DNA of 64,000 nt from Micropterix aruncella (Eukaryota; Arthropoda; Insecta; Lepidoptera; Micropterigidae), in NCBI GenBank assembly GCA_944548615.1, contig OX155976.1, positions 1,280,596 to 1,344,595 on the forward strand. Reading direction: 5' to 3'. Below the pieces are notes generated by a model that saw only the letters and a list, made by a program, of their open reading frames with translations, had not been told where the DNA came from and did not search any database. This document shows positions 53,760-63,859 of this stretch, piece by piece; position 1 is the stretch's first letter; the number at the start of each line of letters is the position of its first letter. The position numbers were made by a program, and so were the translations under genes.

Positions 53760-54590
53760 AGTCCTCTTTCTTTCGCGTTTTATGCGAATGAATAGGATTG
53801 GCTAGGTAGGTTAAAATTTAGCTTTTATTTTTGTTCTGTTGTTTTTGTTATTTTTGTAAGTAAAATTGATGTTTTATAGAAATGAATTCGTAAACAAATA
53901 AATAAATACAATTTGCCGTATATTAAAGTACATAGGGCTTTCACACTAAAAAATCCGGGCTGAACTGATCATAAGGTTAATTATCTTTTTTCTTGTAAAC
54001 TAAAGTTATTCCGCAACTATCAATTTGTGTCCATGGAATATGATATTATAAATCACATGTCGTTCGAAAGGACAGACCTCAACAATAAATTTGCAAATTT
54101 ACAACCAGTAAATCCCATTAAGAGACCCATATATATCACTAAATATTACCAATGAATATCTAAGCAATCCTAATTAGTTATTGCAATAGAAATTAGCTCT
54201 ACAGACACGATATAGCCTTCGCAGACTTCTAGACAGTTTTCTACTTCATGGAATAGCGAAATTTATTTATTTATTAATTATGGCAATAAACAGGGGTTTG
54301 TTGCAACCTTAACACGGAACGTAGATAATGGACTCGATTGCCTTGATCCCCTAGACGGGGATCAACGCAATCGCGCTCGAAAATGACCACTTTATCGCCA
54401 CTACTGAAATCCGACCAGTAGTAGTTTGGTCGCGACTGGCAGACAACCGACCGTTTCCGGTGTGAGAGCTGCCGCTAAGCATATTATCGCTCTATTCTCT
54501 CGCATACTGTTCGCATACTGAATATTCAATATTCAAAATACAGAAGTCCTGTGTTCGACTTCTAAACGGAGTAGCGCCAGACACTTCCTG
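53760..54590. other. No gene recognised
   Basis: AT-rich to about 54300. 54350-54530 shares words with 3600-3770 (ATGACCACTTTA, CCAGTAGTAGTT, TCTCGCATACTGTTC), a diverged dispersed repeat of unknown type. Confidence 0.5.
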
Positions 54591-55022
54591 CAGGCCGCTC
54601 TTCACCAGCATGTCTATGTTGACTGTGCCCTCTCTGAATATACTGGAATGTTGTGAATTCATTAAAAATAATCCCGATATCTACTCCTTACGAAGATATG
54701 TACATTCAAGGGCTACGAGGAATAGAAACCTCATAAATTGTCCCTCCGTGAGGACAGAAATGTTTAAAAAGGGACCTGAGTTCAGGCGCGGATCTACGTC
54801 TTGTTTTTGGGGGGTTGGACAGTAGGGGTGGGTTTCTGTCTATAGATAGTTAAAATAAATTATAGTATGAATTTAGGGCATCCAATATGCCGAATACTGA
54901 TAGGTAATTAAGTAACTAAGGATTATAAAAAGGGAAAAGAAATAATGAATACACTCGTACGTTTTTATTTTACTTCTAAATGAACAATGAACAAATGATA
55001 CATAATGGTGCATAACACAGAA

Positions 55023-55380
55023 TTAAATTACAAATTGCAGTTTCCTGTGTTTTTTCTTTGCAAATCTTTCAATTATCTTCTCTTTGTCTACTGGAATATC
55101 AAAAGGAATATGCAGGAGTGCCAACCCTGTTAACCTATCCTCTACCATCGTGGATCGTAGCCAGGTTTTTAGTCGCCTCAGAGTTGAAAAACTTCTTTCG
55201 GCAGTCGCCACACTTACGGGCAAGGAGGCCATGATAAGGATGAGGCGATGTATGCCAGGGTAGTTGAATTCGTCGGCCAGATCTAGAACATCTAGAATAT
55301 TGTTTGGCTCCGAATAAGCGGGATTATTTCTCTTTTGCCTTTTAAAACTTTCTTTCCAGATCTTGTATTCTCCCAGAACT
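55023..55380 (-). pseudogene. hAT transposase, C-terminal dimerisation domain
   Basis: The minus frame from 55380 reads WKESFKRQKRNNPAYSEPNN, ILDVLDLADEFNYPGIHRLI, LPVSVATAERSFSTLRRLKT then WLRSTMVEDRLTGLALLHIP, stop at 55023. This is the hAT C-terminal signature and is not closely similar to the copy at 2744. The upstream part is cut off by the nested LINE end at 55380, so the rest of the transposase is missing. Confidence 0.88.
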
Positions 55381-56026
55381 CCTGCCGCATAGGGAATTCA
55401 AAAATAAATTAAAGAAATGGTTATCGAATCATGACAGACTAACCATACATCAAATGTTAGAAATAATAGTATAATAAAACTTAGGTGCACAAATTATTAA
55501 CATATTTTTAAACATATATGTTAAGTATATTTTAACATTGAACTAACTACCAAAAATTATTTGACTTTGACAATGAAGTATACTTTTTAGACTATAGGTA
55601 TTTTTATATTAATAAATATTAATGACTGTTTCTTTCTTTTCTCACATATAACTTTATTTATTTTATTTTATCGAACTTTATATTATATTTATTGTCGCTT
55701 ATATAATGGAATTGCATTTTATTTATTATATTATCTTTTAATATTTTGTTATTATTATTATTATTATTATTTTTATTTTGAAGATCACATGTTAGGGCAA
55801 TTTAGTGTTATTAGCTTTTTACTAAAACTTGTACATTTGCAAGCAATCAAGCAAACATGATTGTAATATTAGAGTCCTGTCCACCCTAGAACGGGCTAGT
55901 CCCAGTTGGGTGACAGAAACATATAAGCAAAAGGTTAAGGTTTTGCCATTCGGTTCCTGTTATCTTTATAAGCTAATCAATGTTTCATAGTAATTGATTC
56001 TTAAATAAAATAAATAAATAAATAAA
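55380..56026 (+). mobile_element. LINE 3' end nested in the hAT element
   Basis: The plus frame LLPHREFKNKLKKWLSNHDR, LTIHQMLEIIV then stop at about 55473 is a LINE ORF2 C terminus. The 3' UTR contains CACCCTAGAACGGGCTAGTC and ends in AAATAAATAAATAAAT at 56010-56026. An inverted copy of the UTR is at 8620-9075. ACTCCT on both sides may be a short target duplication. Confidence 0.8.
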
Positions 56027-56819
56027 TGTACTCCTAGGAGACTCTTATGTCAGTTTAAAAGTATCAGTGTAGTCGTTTAGTCGTCAGTATAGACGTATAA
56101 TCGTGAGTGTAGGTAGACGATAAAATCTGTAGATTGTAGGTAATGGTCATTCAGGAATCTTGCCAGCTTTTTGTCAAGAATTTTTTTTCCAATCCTCGTT
56201 GGGGGAGCGGTCGCCCCTTCCGCCCCCCCCCCCCCTATAGATCCGCGCCTGCTTGAGTTCTGCTATGATAAATATTTTAACGCTATTCCACAAAACATCA
56301 AATCAATGCAACAACCAGGATTCAAACAGACATTAAAGCACTGGCTCAAAAATAAATGCTATTACAGCGTGAATGACTTTTTAAACGATAATGACAAATA
56401 AATAATATAACATATTTTTATTGTAACTCTCCAACATTTTAAACTGTAAACATTTATATTTAATTCTAGCTCTAAATCTGACAAACCGTAGATAGCCTAA
56501 TAATTCCAGATTGACATTTTAATATAAAAACAAACTGACATTTGATTTATATATAGTAATAGAAATTTACTAAATTTGTAGATAATAGTTATAATTATTA
56601 TTTTGTTAATACCTAATACTTATGTTTAAAACGTAATACTTTTCGGATTTGTTTTCCTTCAACTGCGAAGTGAACATATATTTAATTATAGAAAAATACA
56701 TATTGTACGCCGGATTGGTAAACTGTATAGCACATGAAATAGTACCTATCCATTTTGTACGACCTACTTACAGTTCACAATAAAGAATTATTATTATTAT
56801 TATTACTATTTAATGTATT

Positions 56820-57110
56820 GCTCTCTCTGTCACATGACTTACGAGCAAAGGGTATGGAGCCAACCAATTTGTATCTGACGGCATATCTAGCTAACATATC
56901 GATGTGGGAACGAGACAGAGCAGTAAAATGGAAGGTTGTCACTTTTCCGCATTAAAACTATCCACCGAAAATAAGGCAGCTAAATCTAACACAGCACGAA
57001 ATGTGTTCAAACTTATTCGGGCGTCTATAAGTTCGACAGGTAATTTTGGTGCGGGAAAATCGACGGCAGTTCATTTCATATTCCGTTCTAACGCATTGCT
57101 CTCTCTCGTT
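56820..57110 (+). repeat. Dispersed repeat, inverted partner of 49640-49800
   Basis: GTTGTCACTTTTCCGCATTAA, AAATGTGTTCAAACTTATT and GGCGTCTATAAGTTCGACAG match 49640-49770 inverted. Its left part (GCTCTCTCTGTCAC, TGACGGCATATCTAG, ATATCGATG) also resembles 3730-3835. Confidence 0.6.
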
Positions 57111-57384
57111 CGGTTGAACTAAGTTATCATTTTAGTTCACGAAGAAACGCAATCGGGCCCACTATTTAATAACAGGTAATACATAAACATAATAAACCTA
57201 CAATGCCGTCCAATTAAATAATAACTTGTTCCAAGGAAAATATTTTAAATATAGTAAAAAGGAATCGAAGGCTATCGCGGTTATTTGACATCATACATAA
57301 GATAAAAACGACCCTGAAACAGTATACCCTGGACAATGACTGTTGCAACATCGCCGAACCGTCGGGTTTTACAAACTCCACGCT

Positions 57385-57760
57385 GTAAATTCGTTTTTAA
57401 CACGCTTTTATTAGGTCGACCTGTATGTAACTATGAAATGGAATCTAAGGTAATTAATTTAACCATCTTCCAAGGATCGTAGCGTCATGGAAAGTGGCAG
57501 CTGTATGTAGTTCTGATGACAATACAATAATATGGTACTATCAAACTGATTTGATGATGGAGTCGGGAGATATGAACTGGAACTTCATGATGGAACATTG
57601 TATCATAGCTGTGTTTGGACTTTGACCACGATTAGTCCTTGAAGGTCTGATGATGAAGCCGGAAGATAGGCACTGGCATGATGGAATATCGTATCATAGC
57701 CGTGTGTATGTGAATATCGTATCATAGCCCAAAAGCGTGTTTTTAGTGTTTTTTTTTAAA
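57385..57760 (-). mobile_element. TIR element (ACACGCTTTT ends), uninterrupted copy
   Basis: Left end TTTTTAACACGCTTTTATTAG, right end AAAAGCGTGTTTTTAGTGTTT. Inside: GGTCGACCTGTATGTAACT, GATGATGGAGTCGGGAGAT, AACTTCATGATGGAACAT and a partly duplicated ATATCGTATCATAGCC. It serves as empty reference for 31215-32795. No coding frame. Confidence 0.75.
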
Positions 57761-57904
57761 CTATAATTTATTATAATATTTATTATAACAGTAAAAAGAA
57801 GGCCAAATATCACAATAAAATAGAATAATTTTATTGTGCTTTAAAAACATTACCTAATATATAAGAAGGTTTATAAGAAAAAGACTATTAATGCACAATG
57901 ACTA

Positions 57905-59018
57905 TTTCTTCAAATCTATTATCATGCCAGGCCAGATGATCTTTGCACAGCCGTGGCTATAATGAATTCCGATTTAGATCAAATATCTGCTTGGGCTACA
58001 AAACATGGTATAATTATAAATCCAAATTAATCGCAAGCAATTGTTATAGGCAGCAAAAAAACATTGGCAAAAATAGATACTTCATCATTACCGCCAATTT
58101 GTGTGAATGGAAAAATTGACGAATATACCAAAAATGTTAAAAACCTTGGAATTCTAATAGATCAACATCTTTCTTGGCAAGATCAAGTAAACCAAATAAG
58201 TCGTCGCATTTTCCATGGTTTTCATAGTCTCCGGCGGCTTCAAAGATTTCTCCCCATGTCACATAAAGAAATAATTGTGTCCACACTCTTAACGCCTATA
58301 CTTGACTACGGTGATGTTTGTTATATAGATGCCAGTGAGGTTATTTTGAATAAGCTGGAGCGTCTGCAAAATATCTTCCTCAGGTATGTTTTTAACTTGC
58401 GAAAGTTCGACCACGTTAGCTGCTTTCATGAGCAACTTCATTGACTTCCTATTCGTGATCGAAGAAATTTGCATACGTTGTCGCTACTCTACAACATACT
58501 CAATAACCCCACTTCACCCTCCTATCTCAAGGAGAATTTCCACCCTTTGGGAGGCCACGGTCTTCCACTTCGATCAAGCCGGGATAACACACTCGCCATT
58601 CCGATACATCATTCTTCTGTTTACACGCACTCTTTTACAGTCCATTCTGCTCGTTTATGGAATCAACTCCCTCACTCTATCAGGCATGCCCCTTCGTTGC
58701 ATACCTTCAAAAAGTTGTTAAAGAAAAAAATATTTTTACACAGCCACTAACCAAATACCTCACCTTGTCCTCTCCTTTATCCTTTCCTGGGCAACCTTAA
58801 CATAAGTTACTGACATATATTTGTATAAGTTTATTTACTACTTCTTTGTGTGAAAATAAGGAATTATTTTATCAAATGGTTAACTGTAAGATATCGCTAT
58901 CGATAAGTCCGCCATTTGTGCATAAATTGTCTTTTTTATAATACCAGTGTAATATTCATTAAGTTATGTTTTTATAGCACAATAAAGTTATTCTATTCTA
59001 TTCTATTCTATTCTATTG
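57905..59018 (+). pseudogene. LINE ORF2 3' half, nearly intact, ATTCT tail
   Basis: Plus strand: YHARPDDLCTAVAIMNSDLD, QISAWATKHGIIINPN, one stop, SQAIVIGSKKTLAKIDTS, NVKNLGILIDQHLSWQDQVN, then STLLTPILDYGDVCYIDASE, a stop at 58442, LPIRDRRNLHTLSLLYNIL, VHSARLWNQLPHSIRHAPSL and FKKLLKKKIFLHSH. Only single stops break about 280 codons. The tail is an ATTCT pentamer array at 58989-59018. Retroposon C follows immediately. Confidence 0.88.
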
Positions 59019-59735
59019 ATGGTGAACGGTTTCGTACAGCTTGGGCCGCAAGGTCCATTTTGTTCTCGATTCGGCACAACTCACGATTCAGCTCCTATTC
59101 AGAAGCCTCGTCGAGTGGAAGGCTACCCGGGTAAGACTCCAGCGTCTCAGGTCACAGAGATGGTGGACCAGTTTCTCCCGGCGGGATTGCATCCCGGCGC
59201 CACTGGACGGTTTGCGCACCGGTCGGCGAAGCCAAACGGCTGTGCATTCTGACTAATTTCTGAAGGGGTCTGGAGAATATGGAATTATACTGTTTCCTAA
59301 GCAGCTGGGGTGGATGTTGATCTGTTGTCATGCCACTCTTGAAATGGCCTTTTGCCACTCGATACCGTGTGGCACTACGGGCAAAGAACGCCCAGGTCCG
59401 CGATAAATTCAAACTGAATTACCGCTGTAATACAACAGGTAGAGGTCGTGCAAGCGACTTCGGACCCGTAACCAGTCGGGAGGACGGAGGTATCCTGAAG
59501 GTTAATTCCAGAAGGAGATATCCTGCCAAAACTGGTACTCAGGGGGCGAGGCTTCCCGCTGGGTACATTTCCCGGTGCCTCGCCGTAAGACGTTGGCTTC
59601 TGACCGGCAGGTGGCGGAGCTTGACGGTGGATTGTTTTGTCCTATGTCTTCTCCGCTCACCTCACGGGAGACAGAACGTTACTTTTCGTTAAAACTTCCT
59701 GAGGTGACGGGTTCGCCCGTTGTAGTTAACAACTG
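59019..59735 (+). mobile_element. GC-rich retroposon, subfamily C, full length
   Basis: Sense copy from GATGGTGAACGGTTTCGT to the hairpin GACGGGTTCGCCCGTT and GTAGTTAACAACTGG, about 717 bp. The 5' third differs much from subfamilies A and B; the 3' 150 bases (GGCGGAGCTTGACGGTGGAT, GTTAAAACTTCCTGAGGTGA) are almost the same. This fits a common 3' end needed for mobilisation. It lies between two tail-to-tail LINE copies. Confidence 0.85.
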
Positions 59736-59739
59736 GCGG

Positions 59740-60280
59740 ATATATCGCTACAACGATATCTTATAGTCAACCATTTGATAAACTAATTCTTAATTATTAC
59801 TGTACAATAGACACAGAAGTAATAAAGTTAAATTTAAAATAAACTAATACAAATATATGTCAACAACTTATGCTAAGGTTGCCCAGGGCAGGATAAAGGA
59901 GAGGACAGGATGAGGTATTTGGTTGGTGGTCGCGTGAAAATTATTTGTCTTGAAAATGTATCTTCAATACCTTTTTGACAGTGAGCAACGAAAGTGCATG
60001 CCTGAAAGAGGTAGGGAGCTGATTCCGTAAATGAGCAAAATGGACAGTAAAAGAGTGCGTGTAAACAGAAGAGTGATGTTACTGAATGGCGAGTGTGTTA
60101 TCCCGGCTTGATCGAAGAGGAAGTGGATTTTCTCCCTGAGATTGGAGGCTGAAGTGGGGTTATTGAGTATGTTGTATATCCTTCTAGCCGTGTTCGGCCA
60201 TAGCGACTGCATTGTAGATTCTAGTGACTTCTTTAGTCTTCTCAGAGTCCATTGTTCGCAAGCAGTCAAGTGCACAGGCT
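59740..60280 (-). pseudogene. LINE ORF2 C terminus and UTR, antisense
   Basis: Minus strand: LRRLKKSLESTMQSLWPNTA, RRIYNILNNPTSASNLREKI, then VHFAHLRNQLPTSFRHALS after a frameshift. It is the same LINE as 57905-59018 in opposite orientation, with the UTR from about 59940 down to 59760. Confidence 0.8.
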
Positions 60281-60537
60281 ATATTATAGTGCACAGGTGG
60301 GCGCGCGACCACGGGTGCACTCTCTCTTCCTCCCTCTTCTGAACCCGATGGAACGGAGACCGTTACGACCAGAGAAAAGTTTGGATGCAGATAAAATAAA
60401 ATAAATTAATTAATCGCCAACACAGCAATGGCTGCCATTGTTAAATTTGTACTCAATATTGCAGCTATTTTTTTCGGATTTAGTTCGTTTTTCCACACTG
60501 TCATTTATGAATTTGGTAATAAGGCTTGTGGCGATGT

Positions 60538-61217
60538 TTAAGGTTTTTCTGGAGCTATTGTAGACTGTACCGGTGACTTATTGGTAGTTGTTGTAGTAGG
60601 CGGTGATGTAGAAGATGCATTATTAGATTTATCCTGGTTTTTTGATGATCTCGTGTTGTTGCTCATGGGGCTGTGTTGAATACAGCATACAGCCTCTTGT
60701 TCCGACATTATACAAAATTGTGATAGTTTCCCTTTTGGCAAATCCCTGGCAGTTTTTGGACAATTTTCCGGCGGTAGACATACTCCTAAAACGCCATTTA
60801 TTTCACATGACACTTCACGGCAGTGTATATGCCAGGTCCCTTGGCACTTCCGCAAGGGCTCTTTCCAATACTGGTAACGGCGATTATGTTGAAGAGGCAT
60901 TGGTTGTCAGCTATCGTCACTTGCAGAGGTCCACCACTATCGCCTCCACAAGAGTCTCGTCCTCCTTCTAAGCTTCCAGCGCACAATTGATCGTCCGTTA
61001 TACCTTATGGTAACCTCTTTCTGAGAGTCTTTGCATATAGTCTTCGACAGGTCGGCTGGTCAATCAAATCCACCACCACCTTCAGTAAGTCGTCCGATGT
61101 ATCTTCAGCAAAGTCGATCTGCCCCCAGTTAGTATCTTCTTCTTTTTTGTTTGATGTCCCAGTTAGTAACGACAGACAGCTCGCTTGTTTTCGATGGTCG
61201 ACTTTGTCCATAGACAC
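60538..61217 (-). pseudogene. CLIP-domain trypsin-like serine protease, broken and rearranged
   Basis: Minus strand. 61130-61005 reads NWGQIDFAEDTSDDLLKVVV, DLIDQPTCRRLYAKTLRKRL then a premature TAA at 61002. The same frame goes on GITDDQLCAGSLEGGRDSCG, GDSGGPLQVT and GKSPCGSAKGPGIYTAV. GDSGGP holds the catalytic Ser; the Asp six residues before it (position 189) indicates trypsin-like specificity. Near 60860 the readable sequence passes to another frame, SCEINGVLGVCLPPENC to AVCCIQ, a six-Cys CLIP domain, then a Ser/Thr/Pro-rich linker and stop at 60538. CLIP domains normally precede the protease. No His or Asp of the triad and no activation site are seen. It looks like the fused remains of two tandem genes. 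Family role (immune or developmental cascade) is known, not shown here. Confidence 0.8.
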
Positions 61218-61402
61218 GTTGGTTGAATATTTAATGTAAACTCAGACCGATAAGATCCTTCGGGACGCGTCCCGTGTTAACCGCGAGTGAATCCAGACTG
61301 TAGAATTGCACTGTATTCTTATAAATTTATTATTTAATTATTAATTAGAGGTGAGAAAATTTTAAAATATGTTGACACTTAGAATTTAAATTTCGAAAAT
61401 TT

Positions 61403-61427
61403 CGAAAAAAAAAAAAAAAAAAAAAAG
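61403..61427 (+). repeat. Poly-A tract
   Basis: About 24 A residues. It lies upstream of the protease remnant on its own strand, so it is not that locus's retroposition tail. Confidence 0.85.
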
Positions 61428-61474
61428 TATGTTGTAGAGTAGCGACAACGAATGCAAAATTACAGAAACAGAAA

Positions 61475-61590
61475 GATATTTTGCAGACGCTCCAGCTTAT
61501 TTAAAATAACCTCACTGGCCCTTATATAACAAAAATCACCGTAGGCAAGTATTGGCGTTAAGAGTGTGGACATAATCTTTTTTTTAATAA
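61475..61590 (-). pseudogene. LINE fragment
   Basis: The minus strand reads KKIMSTLLTPILAYGDFCYI, RASEVILNKLERLQNIFLF, matching 58270-58380 (STLLTPILDYGDVCYIDASE) closely. Confidence 0.75.
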
Positions 61591-61649
61591 TCATTTATAT
61601 AATATATACATTTATGAATATTTATAAAAAAATATATCCTTCGAACCAT

Positions 61650-61910
61650 TAAGTTCCCATGGCCATTTACTTAAAATTCCTCACCAGAATACTGCTTTCT
61701 ACTCCTACTCTCTCTGTGTCCATGGTATGAACAAGACTCTAGAACGATCTCCCAGCATATACACGAAGCTCGCCTTCTTTAGAATCATCCAAGACTTACG
61801 TCAAAAAGTACTGCATGTCTAAGAAGTAACCTGTTCTTCCCTTTGCTGCCTTCTTCCTCCCTCAATTTCCTTTCTTCGGGCATTCTTAGTATAGTAATTT
61901 CTATTTTATG
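61650..61910 (+). pseudogene. Diverged LINE 3' end ([11 protein letters not shown] family)
   Basis: Same family as 11577 and 35238 but in opposite orientation and far more diverged: GTCCATGGTATGAACAAGACT, GAACGATCTCCCAGCATATA, CACGAAGCTCGCCTTCTTT. Stops interrupt the frame. Confidence 0.65.
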
Positions 61911-62279
61911 CAGACAAATTTAATTGTTTAATAATATTTATTTCAACAGATATAGGTTCGTTGACAGAGTTAATGAGGCAGTGAAAAGGCTGGCTTGTCA
62001 ATAAATATTTCTAATGCCAAAGTCATGGTTATTACCAGGGATCCCGATTTACAACCTACTATATCGGTAGCAAGTAAAGTTCTTGAGCGGATCTAGCAGT
62101 ACAGATATCTTGCTTCATGGCGAATGAAATATGATACTCCGATTATGAAATAAAGACCCGGATAGAAATCGCTTGTGCCTCATTCAATAAAATGATAAAA
62201 GTATTATGTTGCCGGCAAATCAATCTAAGATTCAGAACTCGGACCCTGAATTGCTACATCTGGCCAGTGGTAATCCAGT

Positions 62280-62890
62280 ATTCAATTTATTCATCCAGAA
62301 TATACAATAAAAGCATGAATAATGAATTAAAGCTAACTATCGCATATTAGAATTCGTCAGTTGCTAGTAATATATTAATCCTACTACTTCCTACTACTAT
62401 TATAAACGCGAAAGTTTGTAAGAATGTATGTATGGATGTTTGTTACTCTTTCACGCAAAAACTACTGAATGGATTTTGATGAAACTTTGCAATAAAATAG
62501 CTTACACATCTTAATAACACATAGGCTATAATTTATAAAGATATATACTTTTCTACCATCATTATCGCAATTTTCCATCACCACGCGGGTGAAACCGCGG
62601 GGCGCAGCCAGTATAGAATCCAGATATAAAACTGTTAAAGCAGAGATAATAATTTGACAATAGCGTTGACTAAAGTTGGCTTTACACTGCAGACAAATAG
62701 AAAAAAATACTGCTGATTCCATGTACATGCATGTATGTACATATATATATATATATAAATTAAATAATTATTATAGGAATATTAATAGTCATCTTAGGCA
62801 CTATATACAAAAAATAATCACACAATAGAAAGTATCGAAACAAAATTAGAAAAAACAAGTATGTATCTATGTATATGATCAGGTATGTTT
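62280..62890 (-). repeat. LINE 3' UTR, antisense, split by an insertion
   Basis: Inverted match to 7850-8260: CATGAATAATGAATTAAAGCT, TTAGAATTCGTC, TTGCTAGTAATATATTAA before the insertion and ATAATTTGACAATAGCGTTGA, ATTAATAGTCATCTTAGGCAC after it. Confidence 0.75.
62385..62612 (+). mobile_element. Short insect-type interspersed repeat
   Basis: Starts CTACTATTATAAACGCGAAAG, contains CTCTTTCACGCAAAAACTACT and TTTTGATGAAACTTTGCAATA, ends CGCGGGTGAAACCGCGGGGCG and CAGC. From memory this is a very common repeat in Lepidoptera and some other insects; its class is uncertain to me. It interrupts the LINE UTR at 62280-62890. Confidence 0.7.
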
Positions 62891-62910
62891 CTTTAAACAT
62901 TCTAATCTGT

Positions 62911-63349
62911 TGGAGCTTCAGTCCAACATACCCACAACAAAAAAGTAATTTCTACAGAATCGAAACCGCAAACTCGCTCAAATCTACACGAGCCAGATGC
63001 AGTTGATTTCCAACTAAATTCGGCATTTTTTTGCACAGTCAAGTGATGACTAATGTCATTTCTTCTGTCACGAACTCAATTTCACACACACGTTTCATTA
63101 CCACACTTACACTTTTTTGTCCCTTTATCGTGAAGACCTTCCATATTTTCATATACAAGCTCTTCACTAGGGGGGGGGGGGGGGGAGCCATGTTGGAGCT
63201 TCAGTCCAACATAACCACAACAAAAAAGTAATTTCTACAGAATCGAAACCGCAAACTCGCTCAAATCTACACGAGTCAGCTGCAGTTGATTTCCAACTAA
63301 ATTCGGCATTTTTTTGCACAGTCAAGTGATGACTAATGTCATTTCTTCT
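62911..63349 (+). repeat. 157-bp direct duplication, 281 bp apart
   Basis: 62911-63067 and 63192-63349 are almost identical (GGAGCTTCAGTCCAACATA, ATCGAAACCGCAAACTCGCT, GCACAGTCAAGTGATGAC). A run of 14 G lies at 63171-63184, just before the second copy. Confidence 0.85.
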
Positions 63350-63429
63350 GATCGATATGAAATTAACACACATTTCTCACCCCACTCACAACTATTGCGT
63401 CACTGCTTACAATATAAAACGCAGTACAT

Positions 63430-63560
63430 TTCGATCGATCAATATCATTCCTGTTGGGAAGTTATCGCGCTACACAATTCATCATTCCCGTGGTGAACAG
63501 TTACCGCGGCTACACATCATTCCCTCAGTGGACAGTTATCGCGACTGCTCTTCATCATCA
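63430..63560 (+). repeat. Short ~38-bp tandem repeat
   Basis: Three diverged units: TCATTCCTGTTGGGAAGTTAT, CATTCCCGTGGTGAACAGTTA and CATTCCCTCAGTGGACAGTTA, each followed by CGCG-rich sequence. The open frames across it reflect the repeat. Confidence 0.65.
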
Positions 63561-63859
63561 AGCAGTACCTGCATTACCCGCGATACCGATCGTCAAGCCC
63601 CGCTCCTCGACTACACACTTCGGACACACTACCTACACAACGGCGAAACATCAATCAAGGCGTTACGACCAGAGACCTTCTGATTAAATACTGTAACTAC
63701 GACACCCTCGACTTTCAATCACGGAGAAAACTTCCTGATGAGAACCACCCTTCGCTCACAATCAATTGGAGTCTAGTGAAGGGTGGCCACTCTCACAAAT
63801 CTACATATTAAATATAAAAAAATAAATAATATTAATATTAAACAATAAAAACGAAAATG

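Larger units (their letters stand above)
54783..56251 (-). mobile_element. hAT transposon (1469 bp) with TIRs and 8-bp TSD
   Basis: Ends CAGGCGCGGATCTA and TAGATCCGCGCCTG are perfect 14-bp inverted repeats. Target duplications CCTGAGTT (54775-54782) and CTTGAGTT (56252-56259) agree at 7 of 8. A C14 run lies near the right end. It encodes a transposase C terminus on the minus strand and carries a LINE insertion at about 55380-56026. Confidence 0.92.
54600..56810 (+). pseudogene. LINE ORF2 C terminus split by a hAT element
   Basis: Before the hAT: LNILECCEFIKNNPDIYSLR, NRNLINCPSVRTEMFKKGPE, F. After it: CYDKYFNAIPQNIKSMQQPG, FKQTLKHWLKNKCYYSVND to a stop at 56399. The two parts join in frame when 54783-56251 and one target duplication are removed, and match the intact relative at 20805 (LFKKGMLYNAIKIYNHLPAN). 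The 3' UTR runs to TTATTATTATTATTATTAC near 56790-56810. Confidence 0.88.

Noticed and set aside
61403..61427. Poly-A tract as proof that the protease is a processed retrocopy
   Set aside because: It lies on the 5' side of the protease remnant and on the wrong strand.
63336..63687. Overlapping frames at 63314-63687 as a coding gene
   Set aside because: They span a short degenerate tandem repeat in several frames, without a domain or splice support.
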